A stretch of DNA of 64,000 nucleotides from Gracilaria domingensis. Its lineage: Eukaryota; Rhodophyta; Florideophyceae; Gracilariales; Gracilariaceae. This document shows, in pieces, positions 1-11,375 of the stretch; within the stretch, counting starts at the first letter, position 1, and every line of letters begins with the position of its first letter. The translations under genes were made by a program, and so were the position numbers. The DNA lies in NCBI GenBank assembly GCA_022539475.1, contig VCMS01000027.1, forward strand, positions 186,001-250,000, written 5' to 3'. The notes under the pieces are model-generated. The model made no database searches and was not told the DNA's origin. It saw nothing but the letters and a program-made list of their open reading frames with translations.

Positions 1-154
1 GACAACACTGGCTACAAGAGAATTTGGTGTATCCCCCAAGCTTTGAGTCTTTGAGGAGGCGACAAAGAATGCAGTGAACGTTCTTTCTGCCTGCTGTTTC
101 AAGCAGAATATGCTTGTTGATTGAGACGCTCTCGCTATTGCCATGGTCGCTGGA

Positions 155-1520
155 TCAACTACTAAGAGCGGATACTGTAGACAACGACGCCCGTCGCTGT
201 TTGTACTCAACATGGTCTTCCAAAAGCTGCATGATGATCCGCCGCTTCATACTATCCATTCCAAGATGATCTCCTCCAGTTGCAGTGATCTCATTCAACA
301 ACGCTTGTGCGTTTAGGACGCTGGAATCCAGCACGAACGTCAAGATACTCATCGTAACGCGTCGCTCTTTCCGAACAGTAGAACAGGTAGACCGAAACGG
401 GTGGAAGCGATCTACGGCATTCATAAATATGTTGTACGCTACAATTACAGCAGGAACCGCAGGGTGATACGGCATACGGATTTATCACCTGTCCAACGCC
501 TCAGTGGGGCAAGTCCATGGACACACTTCTTCGCATGATTATCTGGTTGGTGTATTCTTGGAGATGGTGTATCCGCAAGATCATTACAATAAAACGACAC
601 AACACAGTGATCCTTGAAAATAATGAAACCAGTCGTCTCCGCAACCTCAACCGCATTCTCCCCAGTCCCTTTCTTTTCGAACACTTGTACAAGTCGCCAA
701 TCTCCTCGTCGCGCTTGCTTCAAACTCTCGATTGATACCTTGAGAGCAGGTCAATTTACTCCGTCAATGTTATTGAAACGAACAGTGCCTAAAACTTTGC
801 AATCATTGTCGCTTAGCTTTTGCAGCTGACGAGCAAGCAAGTGCCGTGTGTAGAAGTTGTCCATAACCATAAGTCTTCCATTCGACTCTGTAGGATGTAA
901 ATAAGTCGGATGAGCCATCTGTGCGCACCAGAGAGCAGACGCTGATCTCTTTGGAAGAATCTTTCCGTCCACTGTTTTCTCAACGGCTCCACGTAATCCT
1001 TTGAACACCTTTGTGTATCGATGAAGTGGAGCAATACCACTCTTGCTACCGGTCCCGTTTTCTTGAAAGCTGTGTAAGTAAGCGTCGGACCAACCAATTA
1101 CAGCATAAAAACGAATTTCAAATTTCACAGGCTTCGACTTCATATAAGACATTGCTGCCGTTCGACCTTTGCAGCGAATAGTATTTTCATCTGATGAACT
1201 CACATCAACTGGTACTGCCAATGTAGCTGCGCTACGGCCAAAGTGCTCAATAATTTGGCGACTGTGCCATAGAGGGTCTCGTAGAGCTACATCACCGTCG
1301 TAGGTTGGATAAAAGCGCAAAGCAGAACGAATATTCAAGAAAGCATCTCGGCCCATCACTTTTGAAAAAAGGTATTCCAAATGCATCAAAGGTTGACCAG
1401 TACTCCTGCAAGCGATTGAGGCGGTGTATCGAAGTTGCTAGTTCAAATCCAAGATAAGCCGCAGTTCATCCATGCTGAGTGGGTTGCTGCGTTTGCCCTT
1501 GCAAAAAAGTTCCTTACTAG
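155..1520 (-). pseudogene. piggyBac-type transposase, broken
   Basis: Remnant of a DDE transposase of the piggyBac family, which cuts and pastes DNA at TTAA sites. Three blocks read in order on the minus strand. The block from about 1389 to 751 holds the central part, including a K-P-V-K-F-E-I-R-F-Y-A-V-I-G-W stretch and the family motif DNFYT with its conserved Asp. The block from about 750 to 445 ends in CVHGLAPLRRWTG. The block from 475 to 155 carries the VAYNIFMNAVDR motif. Blocks one and two share a frame and are separated only by a TGA at 751-753. A frameshift at about 463-475 separates block three. Upstream, between 1389 and 1520, further N-terminal family-like sequence (QEYWST, NPLSMDELR) lies in shifted frames. 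With one nonsense codon and at least two frameshifts it cannot make an active enzyme. Confidence 0.85.
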
Positions 1521-2241
1521 TCCAAACTCTGATGCATTGCATGAAAGAATCATTTAGAAATAAAGTGAATAGACCTTGTTCTTTATGATGAGCATACGTT
1601 CTTTTTATGAGCCTCTGTTTTGGGAGATGTAAACCGCTGCGCTTTTTTCAATATCGACAGTAAAGAACATCTTCGCAATGATGATATTTATTGGCTGGTT
1701 CCAACGAATATGCAATAAATTTTTCGTCGACTGCTTGGTTCGTATCAAATGTCGGGACGACTTCGCCGTTGCATTAGACGTTGTAAGACGTATTTACGTC
1801 TCTTTAAGGTGACGGACGCAAAAAATGCGAGTTGAGCGCAGGAGACATTGCGTTCTGTAGCTGAGCTGCCATTGTCTGGAAGATGATGAACCATATGTCT
1901 CATGTTTTTTGGGCGGTTTGTAAAGTCTTTGTACCGACGAAACGGTAATCCTGGGTCGCCATCGCAACATTATGGCCGATCATGCATGCAAAGTTGTTGT
2001 ATGGTTAGTGCAAATATTATTGCTGTATGCAACGTACGGATTTTGTCAACATTCGAGATTGTGGTTGGGAGCTGTTGACATGGCTTTGGAGTTTGCTAAT
2101 TATTCATGGCATCAGAGATATTGTACGCAGCAAATAGAGAACGACTCTGCTTTATCTCTAATTATCGTAGACATAAGCTGACTCAACAAGTGGCAGTTTG
2201 TGCGCCGCCTGTTCTTCCTGTTCTCCAATCATGTGTCCATG

Positions 2242-2265
2242 TTAAGTCTATATCGGTAGACTTAA
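2242..2265. repeat. subterminal hairpin of the piggyBac element
   Basis: A perfect inverted repeat with 9-bp arms (TTAAGTCTA / TAGACTTAA) and a 6-nt loop lies about 20 bp inside the TTAA end. The MITE at 28176-28520 has palindromes at a comparable subterminal position, so this is probably a transposase-binding or structural part of the terminus. Confidence 0.6.
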
Positions 2266-2347
2266 TTTTGTAGTGTCAAAAGGGTTAAGCGCATCTTGCC
2301 TGGCGCCCTTCCCGCGCAATGCTGGCTGTACGCCCACACTAATTTAG

Positions 2348-4780
2348 ACAACTACTCAAGGGGTTTGTATCGTATATAATGTGGGCCACGCTATTCTTGT
2401 TACGACATTAATTAAACACCCACATTATCTGCAGTCACTGGGTGTCAACAAACGGAGATTCCCGCAAGCTCCAGGGCACTCTCATTTTTCCTCCTTCTGG
2501 AAGGGAGCAGGTTGCAACTGGTTTAATACATGGTCATCTATTCTTATGTATGACAGACGTGAGCAACTCTTTAAATTCGATTGCGGAGTAGGAATGCCGT
2601 TTGGAACCAAAGGGAAAGAAAATTCTTTTGAGCTACCGATTTTTCCTAGGTTTCATTCCAAAATCAAACGTCTCATTGACAGTCTTCCAGACGAACTGTT
2701 TGAAACAAGAAACACTGGCGAGACGGAAATAATTCAACGAATTTGTGGTGATGACTTGGAAAACTTTATGCTGTTTCTTAATTCAGACGTAGAACCATGT
2801 TACCCTTGGTTACACTGTTATTTGACCGCTGACACAATAATTTCTTCAAACGGCTCGCGACAACGGGACGTGGATCAAGAGCTTGCGACCGAAGGAAATG
2901 TAGACGCACGCCGCAGAAGTGAACAAGAAGCTCAATCAAACGACGATGTTTGGATTCTCGATGGGAATATATTTGGATTTACTGGAATTTCAGACAGAGT
3001 GAAAGGGCTTGAAGATCTTCTAAACAATTTCCTTGGAGGTACCCAGCGAAAACGACGAACAAACCGTTATATTGAGATATGGTGGTTGGGAAGAGTTGTT
3101 AATGAAAAGTTTTCAGACTTGGGACGAAAAGGGAATCAGAGCGACATGTACAATTCTACTTGCAAACAACGAGATATGGAATTCACTATTCATTTGGAGA
3201 ACCTCTTTGCCGTCTATAGTGGTAACCAAAATATTCGTGATCGAGAAGCGCCAGATGATGAAGATCTAAATCAATACTACAAAGAGTTTTGCCGACGCTC
3301 TCGATCACCTCGCAATGTGCTCGCAGCAGAGAATGTGAAACCGCTCTGCGCTTTTGAAACGCACTATTGGGATCTATGGAATTTGCCGAGATGCATACCG
3401 CCTGCTCTTGAAGATCTTGATGTCCAAGAGTCGACAGGAGGAACCGCAAGAGACCTGAAGTTTATAGGATATATGATGGGGATCGTACGGGACGGTTTGG
3501 CGAAATGGACAAAGGAAAGCGTTGCGAAGAATATGGATATGGAAATGTGGAGTCCAGGAGTTGTGATACGTTTGGCACAAGTTGAATTTGACGCAAGTGA
3601 TGAACTTTGTAAACAGCTATTGAAACACAGACGCCTCCATCGAAAGAACTGCGGGTCTATATCTCCAAATGCAATCCAAATTATTCGTGTTCTGTGGGAG
3701 TGTCAGAAATATCTTGCGGAAGCGATAGAGGATAACGTATATGGATCGTCAGACATCCAGTTAATGCTATAATATAAACTGGGTTTCCCTGCTTTGAAGG
3801 TTGATGTTGAGCAAAGATATCGAGAAGAATTTTTGGACTACGTAAGGACCGAAACTAGAATACCCGATGCACCGGGTAGCTCCACGGATGGCGCAGAAAG
3901 CTATCTTTTCTACATGTTTATGCCGCGAGGACGTACAAAGAACTTATCGTCAGCCATTTCGTTCAGAGATTGTGAGAGTACTCTGAAAATACGAATGCCA
4001 CTCATTCCCGTGAACGAAAGGGGGGAGATACAGCGGAACAAGCACAGTGTCACGTTTAGTTGGGCAGAGTGGATTCATACTTTCGAGGCATGCATGAAAG
4101 TGTTAACTTATGATTACGGCGATGGGGAGCTTCGTGAAGTTCATACCGATGAGGACTCCCTCTCCCAATCTAAGTCGGAATCAATGGTTCTCGGCGATAT
4201 AGCTTGCGGCAGCAATTACGATAGCAAAGAACATCACAATCCAACAGATGAAGAGTCGCCCTTAAACGCAGAGATCGAGGCAAGTGGTGCTGAGGAAGAT
4301 GGCACACAAGGCGAATCACATGTTGTACACGAAAGTGACGCAATCGTTGGCGAAACTGAAGACGGCATAGAGAGATGAGAGGATCACAGGAATGAAGGTA
4401 CAACAGCAGAGAGGGGTGTTACGACAGGCCAGGCTGGTGGTATGCGAGCAGAAGAACAGGTGGTTGAATGTGCATGCAAGCGCAATCGGTACAGACTGAA
4501 CCAGAGGGCCAAACGCGTTTTCATTGAGGGCACACAGGCGTACTTTTGGGAATGGGAGGGATGGAAAGCGCAGGAGTCGTTCGAGAGACACAGATATCCG
4601 ATCCTGTACGACGGAAGCAGCAACGTCAATGGCAACGCAAACGCCAACACTAAGGGCGGGAATGTGGAGCAGCACAAGACGAACGGCCTTGGCGAAACGC
4701 GAATTCCGATGCCGCCGGAAGATGTGGGGGCTGGTGCGAACGCAAACCGGGTGTCGGGAGCCGCTGCGCCTCGTGTGTGA
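2348..4780 (+). pseudogene. Family M copy A, 5'-truncated with two in-frame stops
   Basis: Fifth member of the membrane-protein family described at 15460-18678. It lacks the N-terminal membrane segments; the frame opens at 2348 and clear homology begins near 2513 (NTWSSIL, then FKFDCGVGMPFG). The rest of the protein is present in a single unshifted frame, including SWAEWIHTFEACMKV, CKRNRYRLNQRAKRVF, FWEWEGWKAQE and the tail GETRIPMP. Two stops interrupt it: TAA at 3770-3772, where intact copies read a hydrophobic codon in QLMLL..LGFPAL, and TGA at 4376-4378 in the acidic linker. No frameshift is seen across 2.4 kb, so disablement is recent. The piggyBac end at 2288 lies just upstream. A TATA-like sequence at 2372-2380 is probably fortuitous. 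Confidence 0.8.
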
Positions 4781-5380
4781 ACGCTCTCGATCGGCCAGAC
4801 GCTGCTGAGGAGGCGCCTGAGCCGCTTGGAGTGCGGAAGGCGTGCGCGTGCGACTCGCGCAGTGACGACGCATCTGTCTTCGCCTGGTGCGAGTGGGTCG
4901 CGGCGCGATGGTGACAAATTCGGTTCCACTTGGACACGTAATGGAACCAAAGTTTGACAAAATGTGCACAAAACTTAGAATGTTCTAGAAAAACTACACG
5001 GAAGAATGCTTGCAGCTAAATTCATCCTGCCCATTGGCCATAATACAAGATAGAAAATGATAAAAGTGCTTTTTCCCGCACTTCCCTAGAAGACGTCGAA
5101 ATGTTATGAAGCAACTACATCGAGTCTTGTTCTAATTCGGTAGCGAACATCTTCTCTGGGGCACCATGAATTTGCGGACAGTCCCATTGTGAATTTGAAC
5201 CGCGTGTGGCAGCAACGAGGGAGGAAGGGGAGCCCTTACGAACGACGATGGAGTCAATGCGCAACAAAAACCTAGCGTTCCTTCCCCACAGCTCAGTTTG
5301 GGCGCAATAGATATCCAGTATCCAGAAGAGCTCAGTGCTGTTCATTCTGAGTGCAAAACCTTCTCCTTCCTTGCCCCACA
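4781..5380. other. Intergenic, no gene seen
   Basis: Spacer between the family M pseudogene and the TIMP-like gene. The first 130 bp are GC-rich like the downstream flanks of the other family M copies; the rest holds no convincing frame on either strand. Its last part must contain the leader and promoter of the next gene, but I see no clear TATA box. Confidence 0.5.
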
Positions 5381-5983
5381 ATGAAGCTTTTGTTCACCGC
5401 CATCGCTTTGTTTTTGCTCTACAATCGGGCCGGCGCATGTTCTTGTGCACCAAGGACTTTTGAACAGATCTTTGCGGACACCGACTGGGTGATCAAGGGC
5501 ACTGTGCTGTCCGCCATTGGAACCAACTTCAAGGCGACGTCATCGGGCACAGTTTCGGCACCGCTTTCCCGCCAGCAAAGCAGCCAGGCTTTGGGACCCG
5601 CAACACCCTCGTCGCAGGCCGAGTTTGGCATTGGGGCAGGCTTCATTAGCCTTCCCAGGGAAGAGTACGACATCAGGGTGGATCAGGTGTTCAAAGGCTG
5701 TGACGTGCCAGGGACCATCAAGGCGTTCACGCTGGTCAGCAGCTCGTGTGCCTTACCACTTTCCGTGGACGTTTCGTATTTGTTGACGTTGAGCAGCGGC
5801 TCGCGGATGGGTTCGGGCGTGTTTCAGTGCGCCTACAATCGACCGTTTGGCACGCTTTCTTATGGCTCTAGACGCTTCTTGGATAACGCGGACAACTGCT
5901 GTGGTGATGGTTGTGCTATGACCGCAACAGGCAAGGACCCTCGCGACATCATACTAACTCCACAGATATTCGAAAGAGCATAA
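5381..5983 (+). CDS. Secreted TIMP/NTR-domain protein
   Basis: A 200-residue protein. I chose the ATG at 5381 because it begins a clear signal peptide (MKLLFTAIALFLLYNRAGA). Predicted cleavage leaves the mature protein starting Cys-Ser-Cys-Ala-Pro. An N-terminal C-x-C right after the signal peptide is the hallmark of tissue inhibitors of metalloproteinases, where the first Cys chelates the metalloprotease zinc. Further family features follow: a strand with WVIKGTVLS, the VDQVFKGC region, and paired cysteines including NCCGDGC near the end. An insertion rich in Ser, Gln and Ala (about residues 50-85) lengthens one loop. The length fits one NTR domain plus a short tail. It is expected outside the cell or in the wall; inhibition of a protease is inferred from family, not shown. 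No intron is needed. Confidence 0.75.
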   Translation: MKLLFTAIALFLLYNRAGACSCAPRTFEQIFADTDWVIKGTVLSAIGTNFKATSSGTVSAPLSRQQSSQALGPATPSSQAEFGIGAGFISLPREEYDIRVDQVFKGCDVPGTIKAFTLVSSSCALPLSVDVSYLLTLSSGSRMGSGVFQCAYNRPFGTLSYGSRRFLDNADNCCGDGCAMTATGKDPRDIILTPQIFERA

Positions 5984-7364
5984 ACTGCTCATCACTTTGA
6001 TGTACGCGACGGCAGACATTGTGGCGTGGTTTTGGACTGCCGATATCCTGTGCCTTGGAGCATTCCCACCGGGAAGAGTGGGAAATGGCATAAAAACTAG
6101 ATTTGACTGTCAAGCGCTCTTGTCAAATAATATTGCAGTATTTCAGTAGCTTTCACAGTAAATTCAGAGCCGCTGACAGCTTACAGTGGCCTTATTCAGG
6201 GAAACTCGGGAATTTCGTAAAACGAGTGGATAATATAATTAAAAACGGTACATCTAATGTAACTTCGCAAATTACGACAAAACTGATAGTCAAATGTTTG
6301 AGGAAATCTGGTTTAGTTTAATAATTTTCAATCTGCATTGTTGCAAAAGGGTATTGTCACGCAAAATAGCGTGTCTAAAAAGCAACAATGACGGATAAAC
6401 CCTACGCAATTATTTTAATGATAACTTCAAAAGTCATCACGGATAACATTTGAAGTTAACATGATGAGTTGGGAAAGAAGTTCGAACTTATCAGATTTCA
6501 ATACCTTGAGCCTTCGTTGTAGACGCCAAAGCCATCGAAGTCTTTCAATTTCTTACTTCTGTTCTTCTAGTACTTTAATGAGATCAAAATAATTTTTAAA
6601 CTTATAAAGCCAAATTCAAATCTCAGCATTCTAAAAGTAGAACATTTTTTACCTTTTTTCTAAAGTTAACACTACAAGATTTGATAAGCTTTTGCGAGTA
6701 TTCGTTCTTTCTCTTAACGGTTTTGAGCTCTAAATACTAATTTTGACGTACTTGGCTGAGATCAATATCTCATGCAAAACTTTGGTTGTTTAGGCTTATC
6801 TCAAGAGAGCTAAACAAAGCCACAAACTTTAAATCTGATGTGCAGTTGATACATTTAGTGAGTGATGACTGATGCAAGTCTAATCACGGAATTACGCACA
6901 GATTTCTTACTGTAATGGAAACAAAATTCCAGTCACGCCAAATACAAACATTGGCGGGTTTTCTCCGTCTTCGTTAAAGTAAATCTTGTGAGCTCATGTA
7001 CTCACGTGCATTAATTCAGCAAGGCAAATTTTTAACAATTATTGCGATGTATTTGAAACATTTGTGTTCGATTATGCAGATCGCTTCATTTACGCTTTTG
7101 CCCGCTCTTCCCCGGAGCACATTTGACCGCGTTGTTACTCCCGCCGAGCGAAATCCCCTTCGATTTGCGGGAAGAGTTCCCTTTCCCGGAATATTCTTAC
7201 ATTGGATCGCCTTAAATTTTACGAGCAAGATCATCTTAGTGTTAAAAGTGGAGTACATAGGCAGTATTGTTGTAGAACAAGTAGAGAATCTATGCATAGT
7301 TATATTATCATTTTGATAAAACGGGAAGGGTTTAGCAGCTGAAAACGCGGTATATACCAGTGTA
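5984..7364. other. AT-rich intergenic DNA
   Basis: About 1.4 kb between the TIMP-like gene and the hAT MITE. Base composition shifts to strongly AT-rich and only short open frames with no recognisable domain occur. I see no RNA gene. Confidence 0.5.
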
Positions 7365-7851
7365 CAGGGCTGCAACTAATATAATTGCAATTAATTGCAC
7401 CTCAAAAAGCAATAAACAATATTTCTATATATGGGCCCCGGTTTTGCAATAATAATTGCAATATGAGCGCAATCCTGCAATAAAATTGGCAGTAACCGAA
7501 TAGCGTTGCAACATTCAAGCAATAGTGGTAACCAGAAACACGTTTGACATTTTCCGCTTAAAGAAAAACAGGTGTCATTAGTAAATGTGTCTGAGGTTAA
7601 ACAGCTCTCTTGTTTACGTTATACTTGCATTGAACGTCATCAAAGTATATTATGTGGTAGATCTGAATTCATTTTTGTATTTTTTTTTCAGAATGCAATA
7701 GATCTAACAAATGCATACCATTTTGCAATATGAGCTCCAATATTAAATAGCAATGCAATATATATTGCATTAAGTCATAATACTCGCACTACACAATAAT
7801 TATTGAATATTGCAATATATTGCAATTGCAGTTAATTGTGACGCAGCCCTG
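7365..7851. mobile_element. hAT-type MITE, 487 bp
   Basis: The element begins CAGGGCTGC at 7365 and ends with the exact inverse GCAGCCCTG at 7851, a 9-bp terminal inverted repeat. It is flanked by an 8-bp target duplication with one mismatch: CCAGTGTA (7357-7364) and CCAGTTTA (7852-7859). An 8-bp duplication and a CAGGG start are typical of the hAT superfamily. The interior is very AT-rich, non-coding and full of TTGCAAT-type motifs near both ends, which may be subterminal transposase-binding sites. It carries no transposase and would need one in trans. Confidence 0.8.
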
Positions 7852-7859
7852 CCAGTTTA

Positions 7860-9629
7860 ATCGCTATATATCTGTGTTGAGTACGGTATACTTTTCTTGA
7901 TAAAATACTTTGCTTGAATTTAAAATGGGATACTCTACTTACAAAAGGTGCGTTAAAGCAAAGTCTGCTGCTTTCCGAACCTAGAATCGTTCACGAGCAA
8001 TGCTATGGACGTTTTCATTTTTTCGAAGGAGTACCATCGACATTTCGAGATGTGTCGACACCTTCGGAGATGTACATGTACAACTCGTTCGCACACACTA
8101 GCGTACTGTAATGTTGCCATGCTGCAATGTGCAACATATTTCAAAACTTTTGATATATTTTACAATCACTGATTAGCGCAGAAAGATTTTTTTGGCAGTA
8201 TCTCTGTAGTCTTAAACTTTTGCTAATTCCCACGCTCCCCCGAATAAACTATGAGCATCAGAGCTTCGAGAAACATGCTCCTCAAAGAATAGGTCGCAAG
8301 GATCTTCCAGAGAGAGGTTTAACCTGTAAAAAAACGGTCTTTACATTATTGAAAGAAACGAATTGTTGTCAAGGTATTCAAGTGAAGGTTTTATTTATCC
8401 TTACTTACTGAGATGACAATTTACAGATTTAGTTTCTAATGCATTTTAAGCTCTCCGAACTGTATTTTACTGTATGCAATGACAAACATAAAATACTAGA
8501 ATGCTTTAGCAATAGAGCTTAGAAGCTTCCTTGTTTACAACAGTTCTTCTGAAAATTAAAACTAAATGTAAAAGAAAAAGAAACTCAGATTAGTTCTTGC
8601 AAAACATGCAGAAAGCAAATTATATATTTATCAATTTTAAACCAATACTGATTTTTCTCTTATATATACGCATTCAAAAGTTAATGCGATTCTCTGGGTC
8701 ATTTGCATAGACAGAGATCGAAATTTCATTCCTAAATGCTTTGCTACATATTTGTTGAACTTCCGTTCAGAGACTTCTTACAAAGACTAATCAACGAAAT
8801 AATTTCAAATCAGATTTATTTTTGTAAGCTCGAATGTACATTATGCAAATAGGTTCTTCTATATAAATAAAATTAAAGAAATTCTTTTTTCTAAGGAAAC
8901 AGTAGTTTGACGACAAATTCTATTTGTTGTGAGCTATGTGGCACATACAGGGCCGTATTTGTGACTAGATTTCTAACCAAGTCGAAAAGTCAAAGTCAAC
9001 CAATAAAATTGGTAATCAGTCATGTTTAATTACATATATTTTGCCCTTTTTCTAGGTGTGATTGCCTGGAAATTAAATTGCACTGCTCTTGGTTTGAGAT
9101 ATATAGGTATACATACCAGCTTGCTTTGGCTCTAACAATGTATACTCGTTCTAAAGAATGTTAATTCAGACTTCAAAGTGCTTAAAATGTTTTTAAAAAT
9201 GAGCACAAAATTGAAAACAAAAGCAAAAATAATCAGAAAAAGAGTTAGCGTACCAACTTTTTAACTATGTTAACTATTTTCAGTGAAAATAAAACAAAAA
9301 ACTTAATTTGAAAACCATTTAAGCTATTATGTTGCATACGTGTAGGATTATGAGTGCTTTTGAATGTCACACGTGTGTTTGTGGCCAAGTTCACTGTAAA
9401 TGACTAAATATGACTAGAATTTTATTGCATATGTTAGTCAGTCAGTCACAAAAACGGGTCTGGGCACATATCAAACACTTTCAATTTCTGGAATTGTTTT
9501 CGAAAAACTTGTCAATCAAAGTTAGGTGTAGCCTTAATTTTGGATACTACCTAGAAACATCTCTCAAAAATGTGCATGGAAGGAAGTTTTTCTGCTGAAA
9601 TTTTAATTTGTTGGTTGCTATTGATCTAA
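7860..9629. other. AT-rich intergenic DNA with one transposon end
   Basis: Gene-poor, AT-rich DNA. Short open frames at 7914-8111, 8220-8411 and 9410-9598 have no domain and look like chance. The one landmark is a hAT-like end at 8950 (separate entry). Confidence 0.5.
8950..8990 (+). mobile_element. Solo end of the hAT family seen at 30145
   Basis: CAGGGCCGTATTT at 8950 matches the terminal repeat of the complete 849-bp element at 30145-30993, followed by a similar GTGACTAG-type stretch. I do not find a partner end or target duplication nearby, so it is a truncated copy. Confidence 0.5.
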
Positions 9630-9690
9630 TGTGGGGTTATGTCCAAAAAGATGGGCGAATGCGCCGTGTGACACGGCGCATGTTTTTTAA
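9630..9690. repeat. Palindromic transposon-end fragment, copy 1
   Basis: A palindrome with 11-bp arms (ATGCGCCGTGT / ACACGGCGCAT) and a 1-nt centre spans 9659-9681, preceded by GTCCAAAAAG. The same arrangement, inverted, occurs at 49186-49262. The shared order (GTGGGG-like start, TCCAAAAAG, GC-rich palindrome, T-run) suggests the terminus of a mariner/Tc1-like or foldback element. No partner end is visible nearby. Confidence 0.55.
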
Positions 9691-10031
9691 TATTTTTATT
9701 GGTTTGCTGTATCTTGTATGAAAAAAATAAAGCCCATTCTAAAAATAAGCGGTCGCCTACGAGACTTTTGGGATATTGTCGCCAAAATATAAGTAGACAG
9801 CCTTTTAAAATAGGTTAGTGTTGCTAATCAGCTCCAGATTAGATTTACGCCTAAACCAGTAGGAGCTTTGCTACTACTATACCAAATTCTGAGTAAATTT
9901 ATGTACTGTATTACAATTAGACGCAGTTGATTGATTGAATGCCCTGGTTAATCATGGAATTTTCCGACCACGCAAAGCCGATTCCGCTTGTGATTGGCGG
10001 AGTTTTGAATTCAATCCAAAATAGGACTAAG
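9691..10031. other. Intergenic, no gene seen
   Basis: About 340 bp downstream of the minus-strand membrane gene. It contains AT-rich sequence and must hold that gene's 3' end; AATAAA occurs on the plus strand near 9726. Nothing else is supported. Confidence 0.4.
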
Positions 10032-11375
10032 TTATTCCACACGCATAACGAGCGCACCCGTTCCGCGTCGCAGCCTGCCGTCCACGCCGTGCTCATCGAA
10101 CTTGTTGCTGCCGACGCTGCTCTCAAACATTGGCCCCACTCGCGGCTCACCTCTGCTAACTCCCACAACCACCTCACCCTTTGCGGCAATCTCCTCCTCA
10201 TCCGCCCCCATTTCTGCCGCCAGCAGCAGAATATCCATGGCGCCGTTAAATCCATTCTTCCCGCTCAGACCGCGCTTCACCACATGTTGCCTCCAGCTGA
10301 TCAGCGCAACCACGCACACCATAACGGTGCCCACCGTCACCACTCCAGCTGTGCTCAGAAAAAGGGGCACGGACACCTCTGTTTCAAACACGTCCCCATC
10401 TTCTACTTCGACTGGCACGTTCCGCTTTATGTCCACTCGCGATAGATAGAACGCTTGTTCATCAGGCCATCCAGTGCCCATCAAGTAAGCTGCTGATTTC
10501 AGAAATTGGCTAGGAAAACTTTGAAAGGCAGTCCACGTCAGCAAACGTAATTGGGGTGTTTGTCCAGCAACGCCTGGCACGGTATACATGTATAACTGCC
10601 TCGTACCCTGCCGAACGCGCATAGAACACGCCAAGAACTGAAAGCTTGCACACCAGGCTTCCAATATTTCAATTCCATCGCAGCTGAGAGAAAAGTTTCC
10701 CTGCCACAGCGAATCCTGTCCCCGACTCAAAGAGGTGTTTAACCTGCAGCTTTCGTCCACATCCTCAATATATGGACTATCTACACTGAACGGTTGAACG
10801 CCAACAAATTTTTCCTCCTCAGCAGTACATGAAAAGTTCGAGAGTATCAACTCTCGAGGATGTACGACACTATCGATGCTCTCAAGTCCGTCAAAGTCAC
10901 CAACTGCGGGATAATTCTGATATTCCGTTTCACTCCAAACAGAACAACTCAACGCCATACGGGCCAATAGAATTGTAGCAGACACTCTTGAGCCATCGGT
11001 CGAAACATGCTTGGTGAAATCGATGAAGTCGCTTGTCGAATTCGTTACTGCAACGAAAAACGGCATGGTCACGAACTTTGTAGCCTTTCGTGATGCGCCA
11101 TCTATTGAAAAACTTCCTATCACCGTCAAAATCAATGCAGCGCATCCCAGTAGCGAAGTGAGGCGTGCGCTCTTCTTCGATGTGATCCCAAAGCCGACTA
11201 CACCTTGAAGTCGCGTAGTTGTGAGGCGTATAGAGCTTTTGCGGTTGTGCATCATATTTAGGTTATATGCATGTATGTACGTCTGGAGAGCGACAGAAAG
11301 AATGAGAGGCAGAATTGTTTCGAGGATGACAACGTACAATCCGCTCACGATGTTTGAGTGAGTAGGGATTATCAT
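10032..11375 (-). CDS. Membrane glycoprotein-like protein, paralog 1
   Basis: A 447-residue protein starting at the ATG at 11375. It has a hydrophobic segment near the N-terminus (about residues 8-33), a second at about 74-93 after a short basic loop, then a long region rich in cysteines and N-x-S/T sites, and a last membrane segment near residues 345-370 (TAGVVTVGTVMVCVVALISW). An acidic tail follows. This suggests an external domain of about 250 residues between the second and third membrane segments. Its neighbour at 11875-13134 is a clear paralog: both share NSNIV..(L/I)Y near the start, TTRL in the first loop, and DF.KH.S.DG.RVSA in the external region. I do not recognise the family. A receptor or surface-antigen role is possible but unproven. 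No intron is needed. Confidence 0.75.
   Translation of the reverse strand: MIIPTHSNIVSGLYVVILETILPLILSVALQTYIHAYNLNMMHNRKSSIRLTTTRLQGVVGFGITSKKSARLTSLLGCAALILTVIGSFSIDGASRKATKFVTMPFFVAVTNSTSDFIDFTKHVSTDGSRVSATILLARMALSCSVWSETEYQNYPAVGDFDGLESIDSVVHPRELILSNFSCTAEEEKFVGVQPFSVDSPYIEDVDESCRLNTSLSRGQDSLWQGNFSLSCDGIEILEAWCASFQFLACSMRVRQGTRQLYMYTVPGVAGQTPQLRLLTWTAFQSFPSQFLKSAAYLMGTGWPDEQAFYLSRVDIKRNVPVEVEDGDVFETEVSVPLFLSTAGVVTVGTVMVCVVALISWRQHVVKRGLSGKNGFNGAMDILLLAAEMGADEEEIAAKGEVVVGVSRGEPRVGPMFESSVGSNKFDEHGVDGRLRRGTGALVMRVE

Larger units (their letters stand above)
1..2288. mobile_element. piggyBac transposon, right part with TTAA end
   Basis: The broken transposase lies in an element whose right end is visible. 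The sequence TCAAAAGGG ends at 2284 and is followed directly by TTAA at 2285-2288. This matches the piggyBac layout of GGG (CCC on the other strand) next to a TTAA target. The same end, inverted, opens the small element at 28176. The left end lies outside the window. The stretch 1530-2240 between transposase remnant and terminus holds no gene I can support; a 69-codon open frame at 1972-2181 has no recognisable domain. Confidence 0.7.

Noticed and set aside
1972..2181. A 69-codon frame inside the piggyBac element
   Set aside because: It has a faint LGAVDMAL resemblance to the C-terminal part of DDE transposases but is too short and isolated to support.
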